Shown here in pieces: positions 55,756 to 64,000 of a stretch of 64,000 nucleotides of DNA. The DNA is from Buchnera aphidicola (Thelaxes suberi) (GTDB lineage: Bacteria > Pseudomonadota > Gammaproteobacteria > Enterobacterales > Enterobacteriaceae): contig NZ_OZ060389.1 in NCBI RefSeq assembly GCF_964059005.1, positions 62,001 to 126,000 on the forward strand. Direction: 5' to 3'. The notes under the pieces were generated by a model. That model did no database searches and was not told the origin of the DNA. It worked only from the letters and a program-made list of their open reading frames with translations. Within the stretch, counting starts at the first letter, position 1; every line of letters starts with the position of its first letter. The translations under genes were made by a program, and so were the position numbers.

Positions 55756-58137
55756 ATGAAATTTAGCGAGTTATGGTTAAAAGAAAAGATATGCGGTTTG
55801 TTTATTAATTCTAGTATGTTACATAAACAATTAACAGAATTTGGTTTTGAAGTAGAAAAAATTTATTGTAATACAGGTAATTTTGATAATATTATTGTAG
55901 GAGAAATAATATTTATTGAAAAAAAAAAATGTTTGTTGCAGAAGAAATATGTTTACCAAATTAATATAGGTAATAATAATATTATTAATTATTGGTATAG
56001 TAAGAATAATTTAAAAAAACATGATAAAGTTGTTGTTTTTGATACTAATCAAACAAATAATTATATTAATATAATTAAAGTAAAAAATAAAAAATTATAT
56101 TCGTATAATGACTTATCTGTTCCTTATGGAAATGATGAAGTAATAATATTACCTAATACTGCAGTACCTGGAGAATCAGCAAAAAAATATTTTGTTAAAA
56201 GTAATAACAATACTATTAAAATTAATATACCTGCTAACCGTTTTGATGTCATGAGTATATTTGGATTGTCTAGAGAAATTTTTACAATTAATAAATTAAT
56301 ACCTCCAAAATTAGAAAAAATAAAGATACATGATGATATTAATGATCGTTTAAAAGTAAATTTTAAACAAAAAAGCGGTTGTGTAAAATATGTTGGAAGA
56401 ATAATAAAAAATGTAAATTTAAAAGTTGCAACGCCTTTTTGGATGCAAGAAAAATTAAGATATTCTGGAGTATATTCAACAAATATAATTACAGATGTTA
56501 TTAATTATGTATTACTAGAAATAGGAGAACCGATCCATATTATTAATATGGACATGATTAATAATTCTGTTTTTTTTACACAAACAGAAGAAAATAATTT
56601 TATTTTATTAAATAAAAAGAAAAAAAAATTAAAAAAAAATATTTCTGTTCTCAGGGATGAAAAACAAATTTTGTTGTTATCTAATAATTTAGTTTTAGAT
56701 AATTTTTCTACTAATAATAATAATATTAAAAATATTTTTTTGGGATCTATATCATTATTAGCATCTCAATTAATAAAAAATAGTGTAATGACAGATCAAT
56801 TAGACGATCATATAATTAATTTATATAAATATCCAGTAAATATATACCATCAAATAATTGCTATTAATTATGCTACTAAATTAATTAAAACAATATGTTC
56901 AGGACAGATTGGTCCTATTTCTGAATATTGTAATAAAGAATATTGCTTTAATAAAATTAATTCTATTAAATTGTATCATAAAAAATTAAATGATACCTTG
57001 GGTTATTTTGTTAATTCTAGTGTAATAAATAAAATTTTTACTGTTTTAGGCTATAAAGTATCTTTCTTTGAAAAAGGTTGGGTGATTTTCCCGCCATATT
57101 GGAGATCAGACATTTTATCTCAAGAAGATGCAATTGCTGACTTTATAAGAATATATGGATATGAAAATATTATTATGCAACCTTTAAAGATACTACCAAT
57201 ACAAAAAAAAATAGAAAAAAAAACATGCGAAAAAAAAATAAGAAATATTTTAATTGCAAGAGGTTATTCAGAAGTCATTAATTATTCTTTTGTAAATCCT
57301 AAATTACAAGCTTTAATTAATCCTAATATTTCTCCTTTATTAATTTCTAATCCTATGTCTCAAGATATGTCATCTATGCGTTTTACATTATGGGTAGGAT
57401 TAATACAATCGGCAATTTATAATCAAAATCGTCAACAGCATTTAATACGATTATTAGAAACAGGGTTATGTTTTGTTCCAGATTTAAAAAAGAAATCTTT
57501 ATTTAAAGAAGAATTGCATCTTGCTGGTTTAGTAACTGGATCATTAGTTCCAATGCATTGGGATATGCATGATATTAAATTAGATTTTTATCATATCAAA
57601 GGAGATATCGAAACTATATTTGGTTATTATGGATTAATAAAAAAAATAAGATTTATTTCTGATTCTTCTATATTAGGTTTAGATTCTAATTGTAGTGCAT
57701 TTATATATTTAAATAATAATAAAATTGGCGTAATAGGTGCTTTAGATCCTATATTAGAAAAAAAATTTCAATTTAATTCTAGAGTTTATTTATTTGATTT
57801 GTTTTTAGATGATTTTGTTGAAAATAAAAAAAATAAAATATGTGAAATTAAATATTTTCCAAGAAGTCAAAGAGATATTTCAATAGTAGTTAACGAAAAT
57901 ATTCAATATGATGAAATTATATCTATATGTACACAATCTATTAGTAAGCATAAAGTAGAATTCAATATATTTGATTTATATCGCGGTAAAAAAATAGAAA
58001 TCGGAAAAAAAAGTATATCTATTAATATATTATTTTTTAATGAAAAAGGAGATTTAACAGAAGATAAAATTAATATATTAATGAATAAAATTATTTTAGA
58101 TTTAAGTGTTAATTTAAAAGCTATTTTAAGAAAATAA
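55756..58137 (+). CDS. pheT: Phenylalanyl-tRNA synthetase beta subunit with degenerate editing site
   Basis: Structural, editing and tRNA-binding subunit, 793 aa (E. coli 795). I take the ATG at 55756 (MKFSELWLKEK); the frame is open five codons further to a GTG at 55741. The C-terminal anticodon-binding domain (FPRSQRDISIVV to the end) and the QNRQQHLIRLLETGLCF block are well kept. The tRNA-binding EMAP-like domain (about 40-145) has lost its usual motifs. In the B3/B4 editing domain the E. coli residue E334 aligns with Gly330 (NIFLGSISL) and A356 with Gln348, and the GG of AMGGIFGG is gone; H265 (His261) and T354 (Thr346) remain. Confidence 0.95.
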   Translation: MKFSELWLKEKICGLFINSSMLHKQLTEFGFEVEKIYCNTGNFDNIIVGEIIFIEKKKCLLQKKYVYQINIGNNNIINYWYSKNNLKKHDKVVVFDTNQTNNYINIIKVKNKKLYSYNDLSVPYGNDEVIILPNTAVPGESAKKYFVKSNNNTIKINIPANRFDVMSIFGLSREIFTINKLIPPKLEKIKIHDDINDRLKVNFKQKSGCVKYVGRIIKNVNLKVATPFWMQEKLRYSGVYSTNIITDVINYVLLEIGEPIHIINMDMINNSVFFTQTEENNFILLNKKKKKLKKNISVLRDEKQILLLSNNLVLDNFSTNNNNIKNIFLGSISLLASQLIKNSVMTDQLDDHIINLYKYPVNIYHQIIAINYATKLIKTICSGQIGPISEYCNKEYCFNKINSIKLYHKKLNDTLGYFVNSSVINKIFTVLGYKVSFFEKGWVIFPPYWRSDILSQEDAIADFIRIYGYENIIMQPLKILPIQKKIEKKTCEKKIRNILIARGYSEVINYSFVNPKLQALINPNISPLLISNPMSQDMSSMRFTLWVGLIQSAIYNQNRQQHLIRLLETGLCFVPDLKKKSLFKEELHLAGLVTGSLVPMHWDMHDIKLDFYHIKGDIETIFGYYGLIKKIRFISDSSILGLDSNCSAFIYLNNNKIGVIGALDPILEKKFQFNSRVYLFDLFLDDFVENKKNKICEIKYFPRSQRDISIVVNENIQYDEIISICTQSISKHKVEFNIFDLYRGKKIEIGKKSISINILFFNEKGDLTEDKINILMNKIILDLSVNLKAILRK

Positions 58138-58154
58138 CATTTAAAAAAATGTTA
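58135..58154 (+). terminator. Hairpin overlapping the pheT stop
   Basis: TAACATT and AATGTTA flank a 6-base A-rich loop; the first three bases are the pheT stop codon. A weak terminator at best, followed by AATTTC. ihfA, which follows pheT in E. coli, is absent. Confidence 0.35.
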
Positions 58155-58255
58155 AATTTCATATTCATTGAATTTGTATGTAAAATATTAAAAATATTTA
58201 AAAAAATAAATAATATAAAAAATTTTTTATTTTATTAATTTAAAATTAAATATTA

Positions 58256-58299
<44 letters not shown>

Positions 58300-58351
58300 A
58301 TTTTTTATATTAATAAAATTAATGTTTGTTGAATATTTAATTTTTATCATT

Positions 58352-60421
58352 TTAATCAATAAAGCATTCTAAATCGGATATATTACAAAGCATTTTTTTT
58401 ACTACAAACAATAATGATAATCTATTTAAGTAAATATCTCTGTTATTATTTTGTATTAAGACATGTTGAAAAAAGTTATTAATAACATCTTTTATGTTGA
58501 TTGTAACAAATAAAATATTCCAATAATCTTTTTTGTTAAATAAATAAGATATTTTTTTATTAATAATAGTCGTCTTGTGATAAAGATCAAACTCGTATTT
58601 TGTTTGAAAAAGTGCAGTATTAATATTTTTATAATGAGACATGTGTTTATTTTTATTTAAAATATTTCTTATTCTTTTATATATAAGCATTAATTCTAGA
58701 AAGTGTTTACTTTGTATAAATTGATGTACAGATTGAATTTTTTTATCGATATTAAGTAAGATTTCATTTTTATAAGCTAACATAACAGATTTTATTACTC
58801 TTTTTTCTATTTTATTTTTTTCATATATATGATAAATACGATGTAATATCAAATTTAATACTTTATTTATTTCTTGTTTAGAATAATTATAATTATATAA
58901 AAAAAAACTTTTTTTAATTAATAATGTTAAATCAATAGAAAAATTTTTTTCTAAAATGATGCGCAAAATACCCGTTGATAAACGTTTTATTTTATAAGGA
59001 TCTTGATTTTTTTTTGGGTATTTTTTTAAAATAGATAATCCAACAATGGTATCTATTTTATCAGAGAGAGATAATACACATCCTATTTTAGTTGTAGGTA
59101 ATGAAGAATGAGACAATATAGGATAATAATGTTCTTGTATGGCTTGAGCTGTTAATAAATTTTCCTTTTCTTTTATTGCATAATATTTTCCAATAATTCC
59201 TTGCATTTCTGGAAATTCAAATACTATGTTGCTTACTAAATCACATTTACATAAAATAGCAGCTCTGATTCCATATTGAACTTGTATTTTTAAAGCTAAC
59301 CCAATCCATTTAACTAAATGATATATACGTATTGTTTTTTCATACAGTGTACCAAGATTTTCTTGAAAAATAGTTTTTTTTAAGATGGTTAAATTATTGA
59401 TTAACTTAAATTTTTGATCTTGTTTTAAAAAAAACTGTGCATCAAATAATTTAGCATGTACTATTTTTTGGTTTCCTGTAATTATTGCTTGATTATTAGA
59501 AGATACGATATTAGATATGATTAAAAAATAGTTACTTAATTGGTTATTAATATACACAGGAATATGCTTTTGATATTTTTGTAATATATTAATAATAATT
59601 TCATGGGGGATGTTTAAATATTCTTTTTGAAATTTTCCAACTAAGGTTACAGGGTATTCAACTAAGGATGTTATTTCATCTAATAAATTTTGGTTAATGT
59701 TTATTGCCCCGTTTAGTTGGTTTAATTTTTTTTCTATTTGGTTAGTAATGTTTTTTTTTCTTTCAAAAAAATCTACTAGAACTTTTCCTTTATTAAACAA
59801 TAATGCAGGATATTCTTTAGCATGCTGAAAAAAAATTTTTGAATTATTCATAAAAAAATGTCCATATGTGTAATTTGTCGCATATAATTCAAATATTTTT
59901 ATTTTCAATATTTTATCATCTATCATAGCTAAAATGTTTCTTACTGGCCTAATAAATGATATGGAATTATTGTTCCACTTCATAGTTCTTGTTAACTTAA
60001 TGTGATTAATAGCATTATGTATGATTTCTGGTAGTACATTTTTAACATTTTCTATTGTGTTAAAGGATTGTTGTGCAACCCAGCTTCCTTGATTATTTTG
60101 TAAAAAAAATATTTTGTTTTTATCAATATTATATTTTTTCACCCAAGATAATCCAATATGATTTAGTTTTTTTTCTTTATTAATGGCAATTTTTGTAGAA
60201 GGTCCTATAATTTTTTTTTTTTTTATTTTTCTTTCCATTACAATTTGGTATATTTTTATTCCTAATCTTCTTGGTGAAGCATACCATTTTATTTTTTCGT
60301 ATTGAATATTGAATTGTTTTAATTCTTTTATTATATTATTATATAAAGATAAAATAATATTTTTTAGCTCTGTATGTGGTATTTCTTCAGTATATATTTC
60401 AATTAATAACGTTTTTTTCAT
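58352..60421 (-). CDS. glyS: Glycyl-tRNA synthetase beta subunit
   Basis: tRNA-binding subunit of the bacterial alpha2-beta2 GlyRS, 689 aa, the E. coli length. The N-terminus KKTLLIEIYTEEIPHTELK, YASPRRLGIKI, GPSTKIAINKEKKL, EYPVTLVGKF and the HD-type block KCDLVSNIVFEFPEMQGIIGKYYAIKE are conserved. The C-terminal anticodon-binding-like part is more diverged. It follows glyQ by 31 bases. Confidence 0.97.
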   Translation of the reverse strand: MKKTLLIEIYTEEIPHTELKNIILSLYNNIIKELKQFNIQYEKIKWYASPRRLGIKIYQIVMERKIKKKKIIGPSTKIAINKEKKLNHIGLSWVKKYNIDKNKIFFLQNNQGSWVAQQSFNTIENVKNVLPEIIHNAINHIKLTRTMKWNNNSISFIRPVRNILAMIDDKILKIKIFELYATNYTYGHFFMNNSKIFFQHAKEYPALLFNKGKVLVDFFERKKNITNQIEKKLNQLNGAININQNLLDEITSLVEYPVTLVGKFQKEYLNIPHEIIINILQKYQKHIPVYINNQLSNYFLIISNIVSSNNQAIITGNQKIVHAKLFDAQFFLKQDQKFKLINNLTILKKTIFQENLGTLYEKTIRIYHLVKWIGLALKIQVQYGIRAAILCKCDLVSNIVFEFPEMQGIIGKYYAIKEKENLLTAQAIQEHYYPILSHSSLPTTKIGCVLSLSDKIDTIVGLSILKKYPKKNQDPYKIKRLSTGILRIILEKNFSIDLTLLIKKSFFLYNYNYSKQEINKVLNLILHRIYHIYEKNKIEKRVIKSVMLAYKNEILLNIDKKIQSVHQFIQSKHFLELMLIYKRIRNILNKNKHMSHYKNINTALFQTKYEFDLYHKTTIINKKISYLFNKKDYWNILFVTINIKDVINNFFQHVLIQNNNRDIYLNRLSLLFVVKKMLCNISDLECFID

Positions 60422-60452
60422 TTTTATTTATTCTTTTTTTTTATAATAAAAA

Positions 60453-61331
60453 TTATGATAATTGGTTTAAATAAAGAGTTGCAGTTAATTTTGCTAACTG
60501 ACGTAATTGTGTTATATAATTTTGTCTTTCATTAATAGATAATATTTTTTTTGCTTCGATTAGATTAAAATTATGAACAGCATATAAAAAATTATCATAA
60601 GCAGGAAAAATTAGTGGTTTTTTTAGTAATAATAATCTATTACATTCTTTTTTATATAAAACAAATAAATTTAATAATAATTCTGTATTTGAATCAATAA
60701 AATTATATTGTGATTGTTCTTTTTCGTTTTTTTCAAGTATATTTTTATATAATATATTATAGTCCGTACTGTGCATCCAAATTAAATCATACACATTTTC
60801 TTTGTTTTGATTATGCATACATATTCTTTCTAATCCATATGTAATTTCAACAGTAACTGGATTACATTCTATACCTCCAATACTTTGAAAATAAGTAAAT
60901 TGTGTTACTTCCATTCCATTAATCCATATTTCCCATCCTACTCCAGAAGCTCCTAAAGTAGGATTTTCCCAATTATCTTCTATGAATCTTATGTCAACTT
61001 GATTAGATTGAATATTTATTTTTTTTAAGGAATCAAGATACAATTGTTGTATATTATATGGAGCTGGTTTTATTACTACTTGTAGTTGGTAATAATACTG
61101 TAAACGATTAGGGTTCACTCCATATCGACCATCTGAAGGTCTCCTACATGGTTGAATATATATACGAGAATAAGGATGATATCCAAGAGAATTAAAAAAA
61201 GTTTCAGGATGAAAAGTTCCAGCTCCAATTGGAGCGTCAAGTGATTGAATCGGAATTACTCCTTGGGTTTTCCAATATTTTATTAGCGTTTGTATGGTAT
61301 CATAAAAGTTATTTTTTTCTTTATTAATCAC
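60453..61331 (-). CDS. glyQ: Glycyl-tRNA synthetase alpha subunit
   Basis: Catalytic subunit of bacterial GlyRS, 292 aa (E. coli 303; the last few residues are missing). YWKTQGVIPIQSLDAPIGAGTFHP, QPCRRPSDGRYGVNPNRLQYYYQLQV, RFIEDNWENPTLGASGVGWEIW and NGMEVTQFTYFQ are conserved. The start codon is GTG (complement of 61329-61331) with AAGGA upstream. Confidence 0.97.
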   Translation of the reverse strand: MINKEKNNFYDTIQTLIKYWKTQGVIPIQSLDAPIGAGTFHPETFFNSLGYHPYSRIYIQPCRRPSDGRYGVNPNRLQYYYQLQVVIKPAPYNIQQLYLDSLKKINIQSNQVDIRFIEDNWENPTLGASGVGWEIWINGMEVTQFTYFQSIGGIECNPVTVEITYGLERICMHNQNKENVYDLIWMHSTDYNILYKNILEKNEKEQSQYNFIDSNTELLLNLFVLYKKECNRLLLLKKPLIFPAYDNFLYAVHNFNLIEAKKILSINERQNYITQLRQLAKLTATLYLNQLS

Positions 61332-61640
61332 GCTTGATCCTTAATATATTTTCTTATTAAAAAATTAATTTTATTTTTAATATATTTATGTAAAACTAGT
61401 ATTATTTATACAATAATATTGATAATGTTTAAAATATCAAATAGTAATTATCAATTATAGTCGAATCATAATATTTTTTATATAATTATGTTTCGTTAAA
61501 AAATATATAGAAAAAATTAAAAAAATAAAAAAAATTTATAATTCATTAGGAATCATATCATTTATTGTTTAATAAATTTAATTATTTCTTTTCTCTATAA
61601 ATCGTTTATCTTGATCTATTAAATAAATTGGATTGAATTA
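61332..61640. other. Divergent spacer between glyQ and nfo
   Basis: 309 bases of AT-rich DNA between divergent genes. It must hold the glyQ and nfo promoters. No coding remnant or stable hairpin is visible. Confidence 0.5.
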
Positions 61641-62486
61641 ATGCAATATATAGGATTTCATGTTAGTGCATCAGGAGGATTAGATCAATCTGTAATTAGA
61701 GCTCATAATTTAAATATGAGCGCTTTTGCTTTTTTTACAAAAAATCAAATAAGATGGAATGCAAAGAGTTTAAGTGCTACTGTTATCAAGAATTTTCGTG
61801 AAAAATGTACAACTCTTTCTTATAAGAACCATCAAATTATACCTCATGGAAGTTATTTAATAAATTTAGGTCATCCTAACGCTCTTCTGTTAGAGAAATC
61901 TAGAATAGCATTAATAGATGAAATAAAAAGATGTTATCAGTTAGGATTAATGTATTTAAATGTACATCCTGGTAATCATTTAAATCAGATTACTGAAGAT
62001 AAATGTTTAGAAAATATCTCTGAATCAATAAATATTGCCTGTATGCAAACTAATAAGGTTATTATTATAATAGAAAATACTGCCGGACAAGGTAGTAGTG
62101 TAGGTTATAATTTTAATCATTTATCAAAAATTATTAATAATATTACTGATAAATCACGTATAGGAGTTTGTTTAGATACATGTCATTTATTTGCTTCAGG
62201 GTATGATTTAAGTTCTAATAGATCTTGCAATAATCTTTTAGATAATTTTGATAAAAAAATAGGTATTAAGTATTTAAAAGTAATACATTTAAACGATGCA
62301 AAATGTAATTTTAATAGTAAAGTTGATCGACATCATAGTTTAGGGTTAGGTAAAATTGGTATTACATTATTTAAATGGGTTATGAATAATCCTTATTTTT
62401 TAAATTTACCAATTATAGTTGAAAGTATTGACTCAACTTTATGGCAGAAAGAATTATTATGGTTACGTTCATTAGTAGTTAAATAA
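61641..62486 (+). CDS. nfo: Endonuclease IV
   Basis: AP endonuclease with a trinuclear zinc site, 281 aa (E. coli 285). Metal-binding motifs are intact: NVHPGNHLNQ, IIENTAGQGSSVG, CLDTCHLFASGYD, VIHLNDAK, DRHHSLGLGKIG and VESID. With nth and ligA it forms a minimal base-excision repair set. Confidence 0.97.
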   Translation: MQYIGFHVSASGGLDQSVIRAHNLNMSAFAFFTKNQIRWNAKSLSATVIKNFREKCTTLSYKNHQIIPHGSYLINLGHPNALLLEKSRIALIDEIKRCYQLGLMYLNVHPGNHLNQITEDKCLENISESINIACMQTNKVIIIIENTAGQGSSVGYNFNHLSKIINNITDKSRIGVCLDTCHLFASGYDLSSNRSCNNLLDNFDKKIGIKYLKVIHLNDAKCNFNSKVDRHHSLGLGKIGITLFKWVMNNPYFLNLPIIVESIDSTLWQKELLWLRSLVVK

Positions 62487-62703
62487 ATTTAAAATAAATA
62501 TTTTAAAGTATTAATTTATATTAATAATATGTTTTTTAAAATATTTAAAAATGTTAATATTATTTTATGTTAAATTGAGTCAATAATAAAATTTATTCTT
62601 TTATTGTAGAATATAAATAAATTATTAATTTATATTTAAATTTATTTGATTGTTTTATGTTTATTTTATATAAATAATTTTAAATACTATTTATGGATAA
62701 ACT

Positions 62704-62991
62704 ATGTTAACTGTTATTGCAGAAAATCGTATAAAAGTTGGTAAGAGTTCTAGTCGTTGTTTAAGAAATAATAATAAATTTCCAGCGATTATATATGGAA
62801 AAAATATACAACCGATATATATATCTATTGATCATAATATTTTTTTAAAAATATACGAAAATAATAAATTTGATTTTAATAAAATTAGTATAAGATTAAA
62901 TGAAAAATTACATTATATAGCTAAAATCAAAGATATACAAAAACATCCTTTTAAAAAAAAATTTTTACATATTGATTTTATATTAAAATAA
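62704..62991 (+). CDS. rplY: 50S ribosomal protein L25
   Basis: 5S rRNA-binding protein, 95 aa (short enterobacterial form, E. coli 94). KVGKSSSRCLRNNNKFPAIIYG and IAKIKDIQKHPFKKKFLHIDFI are diagnostic. Lies by tRNA-Pro(GGG), as rplY and proL are near each other in E. coli. Confidence 0.97.
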   Translation: MLTVIAENRIKVGKSSSRCLRNNNKFPAIIYGKNIQPIYISIDHNIFLKIYENNKFDFNKISIRLNEKLHYIAKIKDIQKHPFKKKFLHIDFILK

Positions 62992-63085
62992 AAATATTTA
63001 ATTAATTTTTTATATATAAAAAATATTTTTATATAATTTTATTATATTTTTTAATAATATAAAAAATATATATAACTATAATTTT

Positions 63086-63159
63086 CGGCACGTGGCGCAG
63101 CTTGGTAGCGCGCTGTCATGGGGTGGCAGAAGTCAGAGGTTCAAATCCTCTCGTGCCGA
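63086..63159 (+). tRNA. tRNA-Pro (anticodon GGG)
   Basis: A full cloverleaf with acceptor CGGCACG/CGTGCCG, anticodon stem CTGTC/GGCAG, loop ATGGGGT with anticodon GGG, and T loop TTCAAAT. It closely matches E. coli proL, including the family's A32-U38 pair. 74 nt, CCA not encoded. Confidence 0.96.
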
Positions 63160-63174
63160 TAATATATAATTAAT

Positions 63175-63194
63175 ATATATATTTAAATATATAT
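63175..63194. terminator. 20-base AT palindrome between tRNA-Pro and yabI
   Basis: ATATATATTTAAATATATAT is a perfect palindrome between the tRNA 3' end (plus) and the yabI stop (minus). It could help end transcription from both sides, but has no loop and no G-C pair. Confidence 0.35.
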
Positions 63195-63195
63195 C

Positions 63196-63963
63196 TTATA
63201 TCATAAGAAATATTTTATGTAATGATTGCCTAAATATGTACATTTTAGGATGAAATTGAATAAGTATCAAACTTATAATTCCAGCACAAAGCATTATAAA
63301 AGCAAAAAAAAATAATTTTTTATAAGATATTGAAAATAACATTATATTATATTTATATGCTTTCCACCCTCTCCATAACAACCATACTCCGAAGCAATTA
63401 ATTAATATAATAAAGATTATTATTATTTTGAAATAATCATTTTGTTCTATTAATTCTGGAGTATTAATAGCTATTCCTGCGCAAATACCTGGTATAAAAT
63501 ATAATATAGGCCAAAATATGCATGCAATAATATTAGGTAAAAAAAATTTTGATATTGGAAGTTGCAACATTCCAGCGATAATTGGTACAATTGGTCTTGT
63601 AGGACCAATAAATCTCCCCATTAATATAGTAAAATGACTATATTTATGCAGCGCTTTTTTAGTAAATTCAAATATAGAATAATATTTTTTTAATAAAAAT
63701 AAGTTACTTAACCAATTTTTGCATTTCCATCCTACATAATAAGAAATCCAATCTCCTAATAAACAACCTGCTATGCCAGATATCCATGCAAAATATACAT
63801 TTAATTGTCTATCTCCTATTAAAATACCTACCCCTGTCATTAAAACAATACTAGGAAATAATAAACCGATAATTGGTAAAGATGCTATAAAAGATGTAAT
63901 ACCTACTAAGATTAGAGCATATTCTATCGGTTGTTTTTTTAAAAATAATAACCAAGATTCCAT
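63196..63963 (-). CDS. yabI: DedA-family membrane protein YabI
   Basis: Inner-membrane DedA/VTT protein, 255 aa (E. coli YabI 254). Conserved segments are LPIIGLLFPSIVLMTGVGILIG, SGIAGCLLGDWISYYVGW, the signature FTILMGRFIGPTRPIVPIIAGMLQLPISKF, and FWPILYFIPGICAG. About six hydrophobic stretches. DedA proteins are implicated in polyprenyl-phosphate or phospholipid flipping; the substrate of YabI is not established. A plus-strand ORF over its start is a shadow. Confidence 0.93.
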   Translation of the reverse strand: MESWLLFLKKQPIEYALILVGITSFIASLPIIGLLFPSIVLMTGVGILIGDRQLNVYFAWISGIAGCLLGDWISYYVGWKCKNWLSNLFLLKKYYSIFEFTKKALHKYSHFTILMGRFIGPTRPIVPIIAGMLQLPISKFFLPNIIACIFWPILYFIPGICAGIAINTPELIEQNDYFKIIIIFIILINCFGVWLLWRGWKAYKYNIMLFSISYKKLFFFAFIMLCAGIISLILIQFHPKMYIFRQSLHKIFLMI

Positions 63964-64000
63964 AAATTTTTTTTTTATTTATTAAAGAAATATTTTTTAT

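Overview
This window is a stretch of the chromosome of Buchnera aphidicola, the obligate gammaproteobacterial endosymbiont of aphids. The evidence is extreme AT richness (roughly four bases in five by eye), proteins that match Escherichia coli orthologs almost end to end but are enriched in Lys/Asn/Ile, conserved enterobacterial gene neighbourhoods broken by small deletions, a flagellar cluster without filament or motility genes, and complete amino-acid pathways. I cannot name the aphid host. There are no mobile elements, phage genes, CRISPR arrays or signs of horizontal transfer.

Layout. 1-1929 (minus): start of ptsI, then ptsH and cysK. 2307-6037: ligA, tRNA-Lys(UUU) and tRNA-Val(UAC) on the minus strand, gltX. 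6298-16880: flagellar basal body, switch and export genes (fliE on minus; fliF-G-H-I-J-K-M-N-P-Q-R on plus). 16953-18118 (minus): rpmG, rpmB, ppa. 18324-26933: pmbA, RNase P RNA and rsmI (both minus), fabB, talA, tktB, dapE. 27184-29567 (minus): dapA, aroC. 29801-39347: smrB, the full hisGDCBHAFI operon, gnd. 39626-46665: metG, tilS (minus), tRNA-Val(GAC) (minus), ribE, nth, priA. 46769-51294: tyrS, sufA (minus), ydiK, aroH. 51417-58137: thrS-infC-rpmI-rplT and pheS-pheT. 58352-61331 (minus): glyS, glyQ. 61641-63963: nfo, rplY, tRNA-Pro(GGG), yabI (minus).

How the genes work together. The set supports the nutritional symbiosis: histidine (whole operon), lysine (dapA, dapE), aromatic amino acids (aroH entry step, aroC chorismate step, tkt/tal/gnd for erythrose-4-phosphate, PRPP and NADPH), cysteine (cysK) and riboflavin (ribE), plus a core of translation (six aminoacyl-tRNA synthetases, six r-proteins, IF3, RNase P RNA, four tRNAs) and minimal repair/replication (ligA, nth, nfo, priA).

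I found no wholly new gene system. The interesting layer is functional erosion inside intact reading frames. ThrRS and PheRS, encoded side by side, have both lost most residues of their proofreading sites. PriA has lost every recognisable helicase motif but keeps all eight zinc cysteines. FliG and FliM have lost torque, GGxG and CheY-binding features while the export genes look healthy. fliF and fliK each carry a one-base frameshift exactly in a long homopolymer (T11, A13), suggesting rescue by slippage. fliJ has no ATG at its natural start and probably uses ATA. Intergenic oddities include a 41-base poly(A) tract and a 19-bp perfect inverted repeat. Motif losses were judged by aligning from memory to E. 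coli proteins and need computed alignments.
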